The notes: a model not told the origin generated them from the letters alone. Positions 36,797-47,386 are shown, numbered from the stretch's first letter. The stretch is 64,000 bases of DNA from Prosthecodimorpha staleyi (GCF_018729455.1 NZ_JAHHZF010000012.1:142231-206230); one strand, 5' to 3'. Numbers and translations are program-made.

Positions 36797-38800
36797 ATGT
36801 TTCACTCGCCGCCCCCGTCCTCGCCGGCCGTCCTGCGTCGCGCCAGTGCCATCCTGTTGGCTGCGCTTGTGGTCGGATCGAGCCGCCCTGCCGCCGCCGA
36901 GACGGCCGACGACATCGTCCGCAGCTGGCTCGAGACGCTGCGTGCGACCGGATTGACGGTCGAGACCGGCGCCATCACCTATCAGCCGGGCGCCGACACC
37001 GTCGAAGTGCGCGACCTGAAAGTGACCACGCGCAGCATCGGTGCGCTGCCGTCCCTGGTTCAGCGCACGCCGAGCGTGTTCTTCGCCGGCCTGGCCAAAA
37101 GTCCGGACGGCGTCATCTCGGCCAAATCGATCGTGGTCGCCGCGTCGGCCGGTCAGTCCGAGGACGGGCGCATCTCGATCGCCATCGGTGGTCTCGACGC
37201 GGCCGACGTGGTGATGCCGAAATCGCCGGAGGTCAGCTACGACCCGAACCGGCCATTCTCCAATCAGTTGCTCTACCTAAGGGCACTGCTCGGCGCCCGA
37301 GCCTCGACCGCGCGGATCGGACGCTTCGACATGACCATGACCCCGAAGGAGGGGCAGTCGGTCTCGATCAGCTATGACGGGCTCACTCTGATCGGCCTCG
37401 CCGACGGAAAGATCGAGCGTGCGACCTCGGGCGCCGGCCGGATCACGTCGACTGTCCGGGATGCGAAATCGGGCGCACCGGTCGAAATCGACATCCGCAT
37501 CGGGTCCGCTCAGATCTCTGGTTACGATTTCGGGGCCTACCTGCACATCGTCGACGATGCGGCCTATGTGAACGGACGCGGCGACGGCGTCTGGCGCCAG
37601 CTCCAGGCCTCGGCCACAGCCGAGGGCATCTCGGTGACGGCCGGGCCGGCCGAGTTCTCGATCGCCAAGGCGGAGATCGGCGGCTTCGAGCTGCGCCAGT
37701 TCGACACGCCGATCAGCGGCATCCTCGACCAGATCATGGTCGATCCGAAATACTTCGAAAAAGATCCGGCCTCGGCAATGAAGTTCGGGTTGGGCTATCT
37801 CGGCGCGTTCCGGATCAAGAGCTACTCGCTCGAGGGCTGGAACATCAAAGCGCAGGACCTTGACCGGTTCCGGATGGCGCGGCTGGCGTTCAAAGATTTC
37901 TCGGGCGCCGGCCTCGGCGAGTTCTCGCTGGAGGGCCTCGATGCCGACGGAAAGGGCAACGTCATCCGCGTCGGCAAGTTCTCCTTCGGCGACCTGGTCT
38001 TTCCGCCGCGCGCCGCGTTCGAGGAGGCGTTCTCGGCCGCCACGACCGGCGGTCAGGTCGATCCCCAGTCGGTGATTCCAACGCTCGGCTTCGTCCGGCT
38101 GGACAATGTCGAGGTCAGCCCGGCCCGAAAGGAACGGATCGCGCTCGGCAGCTACGCTCTCGATCTGGCCGGCTACGTCAAGGCGATCCCGACCTCGGTG
38201 CGCATGACGCTGAAGAACCTGACCGTTCCGGCCTCCTATGTCGAGGACCGAAAGGGTCGCGAAGCTCTCGTCGCGCTCGGCTACGACCGGATCGACCTGT
38301 CCGGCGAGATCGATGCCCGCTGGGATGAGGCGAGCACCGACCTGACACTGAACACAGCGCGCCTTTCGATGACCGGTGCCGGCAGCCTGTTCGCCACCCT
38401 CGCGCTCGGCAATCTGCCGCGCGCGGTCTTCGAGGATCCCAAGACCGCGCAGCAATATCTCGTCGGCCTGCTGCTCAAGACGGTGAGCTTCGGCTACACG
38501 GACGACTCGCTGGCGGATCGCGGTTTGAAATTCGCTGCCGCGAAAATGAAGCAATCGCCTGATGTGTTGCGCAATCAGGCCCTCGCCGGCCTGCAGTTCG
38601 TTCTTGCCGAAGTCCGCGATCCGGAGCGAAATCGCCGCATGGTCGACGCCGTCACCGCCTTTGTCCGCAATCCGAAATCGTTGACGATCTCGTCGAAGCT
38701 GACCGCGGCGCTGCCCATCGTTCAGATCATCGGCACCGCCCAGGCGCGGCCGCAGAGTCTGCCCGACCTCCTGATGCTCGACGCCGAGGCGAACCAGTAG
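36797..38800 (+). CDS. secreted protein of unknown function (tandem paralogue 1)
   Basis: 667 residues. Signal peptide RRASAILLAALVVGSSRPAAA, cut near ETADD. The mature protein looks rich in beta-strand, with repeated blocks of the type SxxIxVxxLxLxxADV, no transmembrane helix and no recognised catalytic motif. The last ~170 residues (from ALVALGYDRIDLSGEIDA to LLMLDAEANQ) are clearly homologous to the end of the next gene, including ALGY, WDE, A(F/L)x3PKS and IxGTAxxxPQ(S/T)(L/I)P. A GGGAG five bases before the ATG supports this start. Possibly an envelope or lipid-handling protein, but that is a guess. Confidence 0.7.
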   Translation: MFHSPPPSSPAVLRRASAILLAALVVGSSRPAAAETADDIVRSWLETLRATGLTVETGAITYQPGADTVEVRDLKVTTRSIGALPSLVQRTPSVFFAGLAKSPDGVISAKSIVVAASAGQSEDGRISIAIGGLDAADVVMPKSPEVSYDPNRPFSNQLLYLRALLGARASTARIGRFDMTMTPKEGQSVSISYDGLTLIGLADGKIERATSGAGRITSTVRDAKSGAPVEIDIRIGSAQISGYDFGAYLHIVDDAAYVNGRGDGVWRQLQASATAEGISVTAGPAEFSIAKAEIGGFELRQFDTPISGILDQIMVDPKYFEKDPASAMKFGLGYLGAFRIKSYSLEGWNIKAQDLDRFRMARLAFKDFSGAGLGEFSLEGLDADGKGNVIRVGKFSFGDLVFPPRAAFEEAFSAATTGGQVDPQSVIPTLGFVRLDNVEVSPARKERIALGSYALDLAGYVKAIPTSVRMTLKNLTVPASYVEDRKGREALVALGYDRIDLSGEIDARWDEASTDLTLNTARLSMTGAGSLFATLALGNLPRAVFEDPKTAQQYLVGLLLKTVSFGYTDDSLADRGLKFAAAKMKQSPDVLRNQALAGLQFVLAEVRDPERNRRMVDAVTAFVRNPKSLTISSKLTAALPIVQIIGTAQARPQSLPDLLMLDAEANQ

Positions 38801-38940
38801 AACCGCCGGCGTTCTCCGATCCGGCGAACCCGGTGCCCCTGACTTGGGGCATCGGGCGTCTGCCCACCCCTTCTTCTTTCTTCCTTCCTCCTTCCTCCGC
38901 CGGTCGCGACCGATCGGCCTACCCAACGGGACCACGCTCC

Positions 38941-40092
38941 ATGACCAAGCTTGCCTTCCGCCCGAGCCTTGCCGCCACGCTGCTCGGCGGTGTCATTCTG
39001 TTCGCGCCTGCTGCGGCCGATGCCCAGTCCCTGCGCGACCGGGTCATCGCGGACATCGACGGCGTCCTGAAGAAGGGTGGCGCCAAGTCGGTGAGCCATG
39101 GCGACGTGAGCGGCGACGACAGCAATTTCACCGTCAAGGACTACAAGATCGTCCGGGAAGGCGACGGCACCGAAAAGGTGTTCACCGCACCGACCACGAC
39201 CTTCTCGAATGTCGCCGCGAACGCGTCCGGCGGCTACACCATCGGCTCGATCGCGATCCAGCAGATCACCGGCAAGGATGACGAGAGCACGCTGACGGTC
39301 GGTTCGATGAACATCACGGCCTATTCCAGCGCCACCGCAGGCGCAACGCAGCTCTCGCCGTTCGCCGAAAAGGTCGGCAGCCTGAAGATGTCCGACATCA
39401 CCTATTCGGAACCGAACACCAAATTCTCGGTCGCCTCGATCTCGGCGAGCGTCGATCCGGCCAATCCGAACAAGGGCTCGGCCTCGGTCTCGAAGATCGT
39501 GGTGCCGGTCGATGCCGCCAATCCGGAAATGAAGGACATCGTGGCGCTCGGCTACAAGGAGATCGCGGTCGATGTCGATTCCGACGCGGTCTGGGACGAA
39601 AAGGCCCAGCGCCTGTCGCTCGACCGCCTGACCATCGCGGCCAAGGACATGGGCACGCTGAACCTTTCGTTCGCCTTCGGCAACGTATCCCAGGACGCCC
39701 TCAAGCAGTTGCAGGCGTCCAAGGACGATGCCAACGCCCAGCTGACCGTGCTGCAAAGCTTCACCATCGAACAGATCGCGCTGCGCTTCGACAATGCCTC
39801 GATCGTCGACCGCATGCTCGACGCCCAGGCCAAGGCGCAGAACACCAAGCGTGATCAGTATGTCGTCGGCCTGTCCGCCATGGTCCCGCTGATGATCGCC
39901 TCGATGAACAACAAGCCCTTCGAGAAGAAGGTCTCGGACGCCGTCGCCGCCTTCCTGAAGGCACCGAAGTCGATCGCGATCATCGCCAAGCCGGCCCAGC
40001 CCGTGCCGGTCGCCCAGGTGGTCGGCACCGCCATGGTCGCCCCGCAGACGATCCCGTCCGTGCTCGCCGTGGATGTCCTTGCTAACAAGTGA
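38941..40092 (+). CDS. secreted protein of unknown function (tandem paralogue 2)
   Basis: 383 residues. Signal peptide LAATLLGGVILFAPAAADA, cut before QSLRDRV. Then VIADIDGVLKKGGAKSVSHGDVSGDDSNFTVKDYKI and a beta-rich body. The C-terminal ~170 residues align with paralogue 1: DIVALGYKEIAVDVDSDAVWDE, AVAAFLKAPKSIAIIAK, AQVVGTAMVAPQTIP. It is about half the size of paralogue 1, lacking much of its N-terminal region. Head-to-tail with a 140-bp gap, so probably one operon. Function unknown. Confidence 0.7.
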   Translation: MTKLAFRPSLAATLLGGVILFAPAAADAQSLRDRVIADIDGVLKKGGAKSVSHGDVSGDDSNFTVKDYKIVREGDGTEKVFTAPTTTFSNVAANASGGYTIGSIAIQQITGKDDESTLTVGSMNITAYSSATAGATQLSPFAEKVGSLKMSDITYSEPNTKFSVASISASVDPANPNKGSASVSKIVVPVDAANPEMKDIVALGYKEIAVDVDSDAVWDEKAQRLSLDRLTIAAKDMGTLNLSFAFGNVSQDALKQLQASKDDANAQLTVLQSFTIEQIALRFDNASIVDRMLDAQAKAQNTKRDQYVVGLSAMVPLMIASMNNKPFEKKVSDAVAAFLKAPKSIAIIAKPAQPVPVAQVVGTAMVAPQTIPSVLAVDVLANK

Positions 40093-40567
40093 TCTTCCCG
40101 CGCCAGCATTGACCGACGGCCGGGCCGGTATGCGCCGCCCGGCCGTTCAACTGGCTTCCGGTGCGGCGACCGACCGCCATCACCGGAAACCGGGCCGGCG
40201 GCAGGGACCTGCCGAGACCGACGGCCCCACCGCCCTCGCCCGACATCCGATCCTGCCAAGCGGCACCGTCAGCGCGCCGGCGGGCGGCGGTTCGGCCGGC
40301 AGAGCACACGCATTTCGTGCAGCGCGCGCCGTCGAATGCGCCCATTGTGGGGCATTTGGACACGACTCGGTAAGGATTTGCGGTGGACTGTGGCGTTAAC
40401 CATGTTGCAAGGGTGATTCGAGGCGCTAAGGTTCGGGTCGCGAGCGACGAATGAGTGCTCGTCAAGGCCTTGCCGTGGCACCGGATCTGGCTAAAAGACT
40501 TACAGGTCGGCACCGCGCGGGCCAATCGCACGCTTGGCGTGCGGTCGCGATGAGGGAGTTCTACTGC
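40093..40567. other. intergenic region with CtrA half-site-like motif
   Basis: 475 bp without a convincing gene. TTAACCAT, the 8-mer CtrA half-site known from Caulobacter, occurs at 40396-40403 in an AT-richer stretch 165 bp before the M15-type peptidase start. A single 8-mer in a GC-rich genome is suggestive only. Confidence 0.3.
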
Positions 40568-41788
40568 ATGCGGCCTGTCCGCCTCGTCCTGGTCGGTCTC
40601 GGTCTCGCTTCGGTAGCGGGGATCGGGACGGCCTGGATTGTTGGCGGAAACAGCGAGGACGCGCCGATGCGCGCCGCCGTGGCCCGCGCCGAGGTCGAGG
40701 TGGAGCCCTTCAGCGTCGACCCGCTCGACACCGATCAGGCCGAACCGAAGACCACCGCATCGTTCGTTGCGGAAGCCGTGCCGGCCACCGCCCGGAAGTC
40801 GATCGCCTCCGGCAAGGTCGACCGGCTGCCGGTGGCGCCCGGGCGCGATCGGTCGGTCGCCGCCTCGGCGGTGAAGCCGGCCGGCAAGGGACTGGTGATC
40901 ACGACCAGTTCGCTGAGGACCGGCGAGACCGTCGCGATGCCGGTCCTGGCCTATGCGGATTTCGGCGAGCAGTCCTCCCCGTTCGACCGGCTGATCGTGC
41001 CGGCACGGCCCGGCATCCAGCAGATGCCGAAACCGAAGCCCGCCATCCTGCCGCCGCCGGTCGCCGAGGAAGACGAAGACGCACCCGAGTTCCTGCCGCT
41101 ACCGATCCGCAAGCCGAAGGTCGCGGCAGTCGACCCCGCACCGGCCGTGATCCCGGTTCCCCTGCCGTTGCCGAAGCCCCATGTGGCGGCGTCCGCCCCT
41201 GCCGTTGCGGCGTCCGCGACCGCGACGACGGCACCGGGCGCCATCATGCCGCGGCGCGGACCGCTCAACGCGCCCGAGGTCGCCGCGCCGGCTCCGCCCC
41301 CTCCCTCCCGGCCAAACTCGATCCTCGCACTGCTCACGTCGGCGACGAGTTCGACGCCCAAGCCGGAAGTGCCATCCGCGACCCCGCCGGTCATCACCCG
41401 CACCCCGTTCGGCGTGCCCTACGTCCTGCAGACCGAGTCCGTCGATACCGCATGCCTGCGGCCCGAACTGATCGAAGTGCTGCGCAAGATCGAGAGCCAC
41501 TACGGCAAGAAGGTCGTGATCACATCCGGCTATCGCGACCACGGCCGCCCGGGCTCGCTGCACCGGCGCTGCGCCGCCGCCGACATCGTCATCCCGGGCG
41601 TCTCGGCCCAGTCGCTGACCAGCTTCGCCCGCACCGTGCCGGGCGTCGGCGGCGTCGGGCAGTATTGCCACCAGTCGCTGGTCCATGTCGACGTGGGCAC
41701 GCCGCGCGACTGGAAATACGGCTGCGGCAGCTATTTCGCCATGCGCGACGGCTCGTCGAGCTGGGGCCGCGTCCCGCGCGAGGACTGA
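40568..41788 (+). CDS. M15-type peptidase (DUF882/YcbK-like), secreted
   Basis: 406 residues. An N-terminal membrane anchor or signal (MRPVRLVLVGLGLASVAGIG), a Pro/Ala-rich linker of about 250 residues, then a C-terminal peptidase M15A-like domain at about 290-406: VVITSGYRDHG, SLHRRCAAADI (first zinc His and Asp), GVGQYCHQSLVHVDVG (HxD/His site), and Cys pairs that could be disulfide-bonded. Such domains cleave D-Ala bonds in peptidoglycan or anchor to it. The ATG at 40568 has GGGAG nine bases upstream, better than the in-frame ATG at 40550. Likely a periplasmic wall-modifying enzyme. Confidence 0.75.
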   Translation: MRPVRLVLVGLGLASVAGIGTAWIVGGNSEDAPMRAAVARAEVEVEPFSVDPLDTDQAEPKTTASFVAEAVPATARKSIASGKVDRLPVAPGRDRSVAASAVKPAGKGLVITTSSLRTGETVAMPVLAYADFGEQSSPFDRLIVPARPGIQQMPKPKPAILPPPVAEEDEDAPEFLPLPIRKPKVAAVDPAPAVIPVPLPLPKPHVAASAPAVAASATATTAPGAIMPRRGPLNAPEVAAPAPPPPSRPNSILALLTSATSSTPKPEVPSATPPVITRTPFGVPYVLQTESVDTACLRPELIEVLRKIESHYGKKVVITSGYRDHGRPGSLHRRCAAADIVIPGVSAQSLTSFARTVPGVGGVGQYCHQSLVHVDVGTPRDWKYGCGSYFAMRDGSSSWGRVPRED

Positions 41789-41808
41789 CCGGCCCGCCGC
41801 CCCCGCGC

Positions 41809-42543
41809 TCAGAGCTTGGTGCGCTTGAAGATCGTCTCCGGCAGGGCCCGGATGATCGCCATGACCAGCGCCCAGACCGGCTTCACATAGATCACGTCGC
41901 GCGGCCGCGTCTCGGCCGCCCGGAAGATGGCGTCGCCGACCGCCTGCGGCTCGGCGGTCAGCCGCGCCGGCAGTTTCATGCCGGCGGTCATGCGGGTGCG
42001 GATGAAGCCCGGCTTGACGGTGACGACATGCAGCCCCCGCTTGGCGACCCGGTTGCGCAGGCCGGACAGGAAGGCCGTGAAGCCGGCCTTGGCAGCGCCG
42101 TAGACGTAGTTCGAGGCCCGTCCGCGCTCGCCCGCCACCGAACTGACGCCGACCAGCGTGCCGTGGCCGCGCGCGAGAAAGCGTTCGGCGAAGAGGCCGA
42201 GCAGCAGGGCCGGCCCCTCGAAATTGCTGCGCATCACCGTCGTCGCATGGACCGGATCGGTCTCGGCGCGCGCCTGCTCGCCGAGCAGGCCGACCACCGA
42301 GACGACCGTGTCGGGCAGTGCCGGCAGGGTGTCCGCGAAGGCCGGGAAGGCGTCCGTGTCCAGGATGTCGATCCGGTGGGTCGTCACCGCCATGCCGGTG
42401 CGGGTCGCGATATCGGCGGCCTCGCGCTCGAGGCCCGGGCCGTCGCGACCGGCCAGTTGCACGCACCAGCCGGCGGTCGCATAGGCGAGCGCGACGGCGC
42501 GGCCGACATCGGAGGTGCCGCCGACGACGAGGACGGTCTTCAT
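41809..42543 (-). CDS. SDR family oxidoreductase, DprE2-like
   Basis: 244 residues, a classical short-chain dehydrogenase: GGTSDVGRAVA (cofactor loop, TGxxxGxG variant), SSVAGERG (Ser), YVYGAAKAG (YxxxK, catalytic Tyr and Lys) and a C-terminal hydrophobic helix (VKPVWALVMAIIRALPETIF) that would dock it on the membrane, as in DprE2. Predicted role: NAD(P)H reduction of the 2'-keto intermediate to decaprenyl-phosphoryl-arabinose. It begins five bases after the DprE1-like gene, so both are made together. SDR is certain; DprE2 role rests on the operon. Confidence 0.82.
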   Translation of the reverse strand: MKTVLVVGGTSDVGRAVALAYATAGWCVQLAGRDGPGLEREAADIATRTGMAVTTHRIDILDTDAFPAFADTLPALPDTVVSVVGLLGEQARAETDPVHATTVMRSNFEGPALLLGLFAERFLARGHGTLVGVSSVAGERGRASNYVYGAAKAGFTAFLSGLRNRVAKRGLHVVTVKPGFIRTRMTAGMKLPARLTAEPQAVGDAIFRAAETRPRDVIYVKPVWALVMAIIRALPETIFKRTKL

Positions 42544-42548
42544 TTCGG

Positions 42549-43883
42549 TCACAGTCCGATCCTTCTGGAGAGGCGCGAGGCGAGCCGGCCTTCGAGCCCG
42601 TAGCGGCGGCGGATGTCGCGGAAGCGGGCGAGGCCCGGATAGCCGGCCTCGAAGGTCGAGCGCGTCTGGCGCGCATCCTTGGCGAGGTAGAGACGCCCGC
42701 CGGCCGCCGCGACCAAGCGGTCGCACTCGGCCAGGAAGGCGAGCAGGCCCGGCTCCATCTTCATGTCGAGCGCCAGGGTGTGGCCCTCGAACGGGAAGGA
42801 CAGGAGCCCACCGCCCCGGCCGAGCCGCTTCAGCACGGCCAGGAACGAGGCGCTGCCGCGTTGGGCGATGCGGTCGAGCAGGTCGGGCAGCAGGTCGGCG
42901 GAACGCGCCGCCGGCAGCACGAACTGGTACTGCACGAAGCCGTTGCGGCCGTAGATGCGGTTCCAGTCCGCGACCCCGTCGAGGGGGAAGAAATAGGGCC
43001 GCCAGCCGACCAGCCGCTCCGGGCCGGCCTTGGCGGCGCCGAGCCGGAAATAGGCTTCGTTGAAGGCCGCAACCGAGAGCCGATTGAGGGTCAGCGCCGG
43101 CAGGTCGAAGGGCACGCCGGGTCCGGCCTTGGCGGCCGGGCCGAAGCGATAGGGGACTTGGGCGCCCCCCAACGCGGCGCGGGTGGCGTGCTCGCCGAGA
43201 TAGACCAGCGACCGGCCGAGGGCGGCACCGCGCGCCAGCCCGTCGATCCAGGCGACCGAATAGGTCGCGTCCTGCGCCGCGTCGAGCAGGCGCACCGTGT
43301 CGGCCACGGTCTCGGCGACCAGGGTGCGCTGGCGGATCCAGCCGGTCTCGACCGGGATCAGCCGGATCGTCGCGGCGAGGATGTAGCCAGTCAGCCCCAT
43401 GCCGCCGATGGTGGCGTGGAACAGCTCGGCATTTTGCTCGCGCGAGCAGGAAAGCCGGGTGCCGTCCGGCAGCATCAGGTCGAGTGCGGCGACATGGTCG
43501 CCGAAACCGCCGTCGCGGTGATGGTTCTTGCCGTGCACGTCGGCCGCGATCATGCCGCCGACCGTGACGAACTGGGTGCCCGGCACCACGGCCGGGAAGA
43601 AGCCGCGCGGCAGGAAGGCCGCCACGATCTCGGCGAGCGTGACGCCGGCTTCCACGGTGAGCCAGCCGGTCGCGGGATCGAAGGCACGCATGCGGCCGAG
43701 GCCGAGCAGCGAGACCGTCGTCTCCTCGCCGATCGCCGCATCGCCATAGGCCCGGCCGTTGCCGCGCGCGATAGCCCCCGTCCGCCCGGCGACCATGGCG
43801 GCCGCCGCCTGCGCCGAGGCCGGCTGCAGGAGGTCCGTGGCGGCGACCGGATAGCGTCCCCAGCCCGACAGTTCGACGCTCAC
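42549..43883 (-). CDS. FAD-dependent decaprenylphosphoryl-ribose 2'-oxidase-like protein (DprE1-like)
   Basis: 444 residues. VAO/PCMH-type FAD-binding domain: RGNGRAYGDAA, VPGTQFVTVGGMIAADVHGKNHH (very close to the M. tuberculosis DprE1 segment DIHGKNHH with the active His), GGMGLTGYIL. The C-terminal domain has GFVQYQFVLP, FLAVLKRLG, YLAKDARQTR (Lys402, equivalent to Lys418 of DprE1). At the position of Cys387, the residue hit by benzothiazinones, there is Ala371; the spacing of 31 residues to the Lys is kept. It oxidises C2' of decaprenyl-phosphoryl-ribose. GTG start, 38 bp after the HAD-UbiA gene. Confidence 0.85.
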   Translation of the reverse strand: MSVELSGWGRYPVAATDLLQPASAQAAAAMVAGRTGAIARGNGRAYGDAAIGEETTVSLLGLGRMRAFDPATGWLTVEAGVTLAEIVAAFLPRGFFPAVVPGTQFVTVGGMIAADVHGKNHHRDGGFGDHVAALDLMLPDGTRLSCSREQNAELFHATIGGMGLTGYILAATIRLIPVETGWIRQRTLVAETVADTVRLLDAAQDATYSVAWIDGLARGAALGRSLVYLGEHATRAALGGAQVPYRFGPAAKAGPGVPFDLPALTLNRLSVAAFNEAYFRLGAAKAGPERLVGWRPYFFPLDGVADWNRIYGRNGFVQYQFVLPAARSADLLPDLLDRIAQRGSASFLAVLKRLGRGGGLLSFPFEGHTLALDMKMEPGLLAFLAECDRLVAAAGGRLYLAKDARQTRSTFEAGYPGLARFRDIRRRYGLEGRLASRLSRRIGL

Positions 43884-43921
43884 GGCCGCACCCTGCCCTT
43901 CTTTCCCGGTCCCGCCGCCGC

Positions 43922-45361
43922 TCAGAGCGCGGCGAGGATGCACGCGCCCGAGAAGGCGGCCGCCGCCCAGCTGTTGCGGTCGCGGATGGCGAAGACAATC
44001 GGGTCGTCGTCGAGATCGCCGCGCCCGGCCATCATCAGCACCCGGCCGATCCAGTAGAGCAGGATCGGGCAGATCAGCCACAGGATCTGCGGATGGGTGT
44101 AGAGGCCGGCCACCGTCGGGGTCGAGACGTAGAAGGCGAAGATGGTGACGGCATTCATGCCGGCCGCCGCCGCCAGCGCCAGCACGATCGCCCGGTCGGC
44201 GACCCGGTAGCCGCGATTGGCCGACTGGTCGAAGCCGCGCGCCATCAGCACCGACAGCTCGACATGGCGCTTCACCAGGGCGAGCGCGGTGAAGAACAGG
44301 ATCGAGAAGGCGAACAGCCATTCCGACACGAAGACCCCGATCGCCACCGCGCCGGCGAAGACGCGCAGGCCGTAGAGCCCGGCCAGCACGATCACGTCGG
44401 CCATCAGCTTGCGCTTGAGGACGAAGGAATAGGCGAGCGTGGAGAGATAGTAGAGCGCCAGGATCATCAGGAAGACCGGCGAGACCATGAGCGCCAGCCC
44501 GGCCGAGACGGCGAGCAGCACGGCGGCCGCAATCGCGCCCTCCGCGATGGTGATGCGGCCGGCGGCGAGCGGCCGGTTGCGCTTGGTCGGGTGCGCCCGG
44601 TCGGCCTTCAGGTCGACCATGTCGTTGACCAGATAAACGGAAGAGGCGCAGAGCGAGAAGGCCGCGAAGGCGATCAGCGCCGCGCCGAGATCGGCGAGAC
44701 CGAAATGGTGTGCGGTGATCAGCGGCACGAAGACCAGCAGGTTCTTCGACCACTGGTGCACCCGGATCGCCTTGGCCCAGACGCGCAGACTGGCCGGCTC
44801 GGCCGACAGCTCGACCCAATCGGGCTTCAGCGCAGCCAGCCGCGCCTTGACGGTGGCGACCAGGCGGATGCCATAGGCCCGCCGCGCCTTGCGCCAGACC
44901 GGCAGGTCGGCCGCGTCGTTGCCGACATAGTCGAAGCCCTGCTCGCCGAATTCGGCGGCGAGCTTGTCGGCCTTGGCGTCGCCGGACAGGTTGGTGCGGC
45001 CGTCCGAGGCGTAGAAGCCGTCGAACAGGCCGAGCTCGGTCATGATCTTCTCGGCATGCAGCCGGTCGCCGGCGGTGGCGAGATAGACCGGCCGGCCCTC
45101 GGCGCGCGCGCTGCGGACGAGGTCGAGCACGGCCGGATCGTAGGGCAACGTCTCGTAGGCGAGCCCGGAGCGCTCGGCGAGGAAGCGCTTCAGCGCAGCC
45201 TTTCCGGCGGCGAGGCTCTGCGCGACCGCCAGGACATGGCGCGTGCCGAGCCCGACCGTATCGAGGAAGGCCTCGTAAAGCAGATCGGTGCGGATCAGGG
45301 TTCCGTCGACGTCGACGACCAGGGGGACGGAAGACGCGGAAGCACTCAAGGCAACACCCAC
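43922..45361 (-). CDS. HAD-UbiA fusion, decaprenyl-phosphate phosphoribosyltransferase-like
   Basis: 479 residues. The first ~200 form a HAD phosphatase: VVDVDGTL (Asp17/Asp19), ATAGDR (motif II) and YVGNDAADLPVW (motif IV). The rest is a UbiA-type prenyltransferase with about nine helices, the first metal motif NDMVDLKADRAHPTKRNRP (very like the mycobacterial DPPR synthase), and VLKRKLMADVIVLAGLYGLRV. The UbiA part should join decaprenyl phosphate to PRPP; the HAD part could remove the 5'-phosphate, replacing the separate phosphatase of mycobacteria. The start is uncertain: this GTG, a TTG nine bases earlier, or a TTG twelve bases later. Confidence 0.85.
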   Translation of the reverse strand: MGVALSASASSVPLVVDVDGTLIRTDLLYEAFLDTVGLGTRHVLAVAQSLAAGKAALKRFLAERSGLAYETLPYDPAVLDLVRSARAEGRPVYLATAGDRLHAEKIMTELGLFDGFYASDGRTNLSGDAKADKLAAEFGEQGFDYVGNDAADLPVWRKARRAYGIRLVATVKARLAALKPDWVELSAEPASLRVWAKAIRVHQWSKNLLVFVPLITAHHFGLADLGAALIAFAAFSLCASSVYLVNDMVDLKADRAHPTKRNRPLAAGRITIAEGAIAAAVLLAVSAGLALMVSPVFLMILALYYLSTLAYSFVLKRKLMADVIVLAGLYGLRVFAGAVAIGVFVSEWLFAFSILFFTALALVKRHVELSVLMARGFDQSANRGYRVADRAIVLALAAAAGMNAVTIFAFYVSTPTVAGLYTHPQILWLICPILLYWIGRVLMMAGRGDLDDDPIVFAIRDRNSWAAAAFSGACILAAL

Positions 45362-45379
45362 TCGTCTCAAAAAGACGAG
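45361..45379. repeat. perfect 7-bp inverted repeat at the HAD-UbiA gene start
   Basis: CTCGTCT-CAAAA-AGACGAG: a perfect 7-bp palindrome with a 5-base spacer that covers the proposed translation start of the HAD-UbiA gene. It could be an operator or an mRNA hairpin that hides the start; it lacks a T-run on the side needed for an intrinsic terminator of aspS, which lies 105 bp away on the same strand. Confidence 0.6.
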
Positions 45380-45483
45380 GCGACGCTAGCCCGGAAAGGT
45401 GAATCGCCCGTTTGGACGGGCCGGAAAAACCGCGCGCGGGGTTAAGGATACCGCACGCGGTTAATCAATGCTGGACGCCGTCG

Positions 45484-47268
<1,785 letters not shown>

Positions 47269-47343
47269 GGTGGTCCTGCTTCTGAAAGGCGGGCACGCGC
47301 GGCCCGGCGAACTCATCGGGCTGTCTTCTAGCCGCCTTCGCCC

Positions 47344-47386
47344 TCGATTTGAAGCGAGGACTTGCGCCGCCGCCGCGCTATCCCTT
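47344..47386. repeat. 43-bp direct repeat, copy 1
   Basis: Perfectly identical to 48629-48671 in the same orientation. It begins TCGATTTGAAGCGAGG and ends CGCTATCCCTT. In the other copy this sequence is the last two codons, stop and 34 downstream bases of the hydroxylase gene. The two copies bound a 1.24-kb AT-richer islet. Confidence 0.85.

Noticed and set aside
40534-42603. A 689-codon frame across the M15-type peptidase and DprE2-like genes
   Set aside because: Out of frame with both supported genes, no family similarity, Arg-rich.
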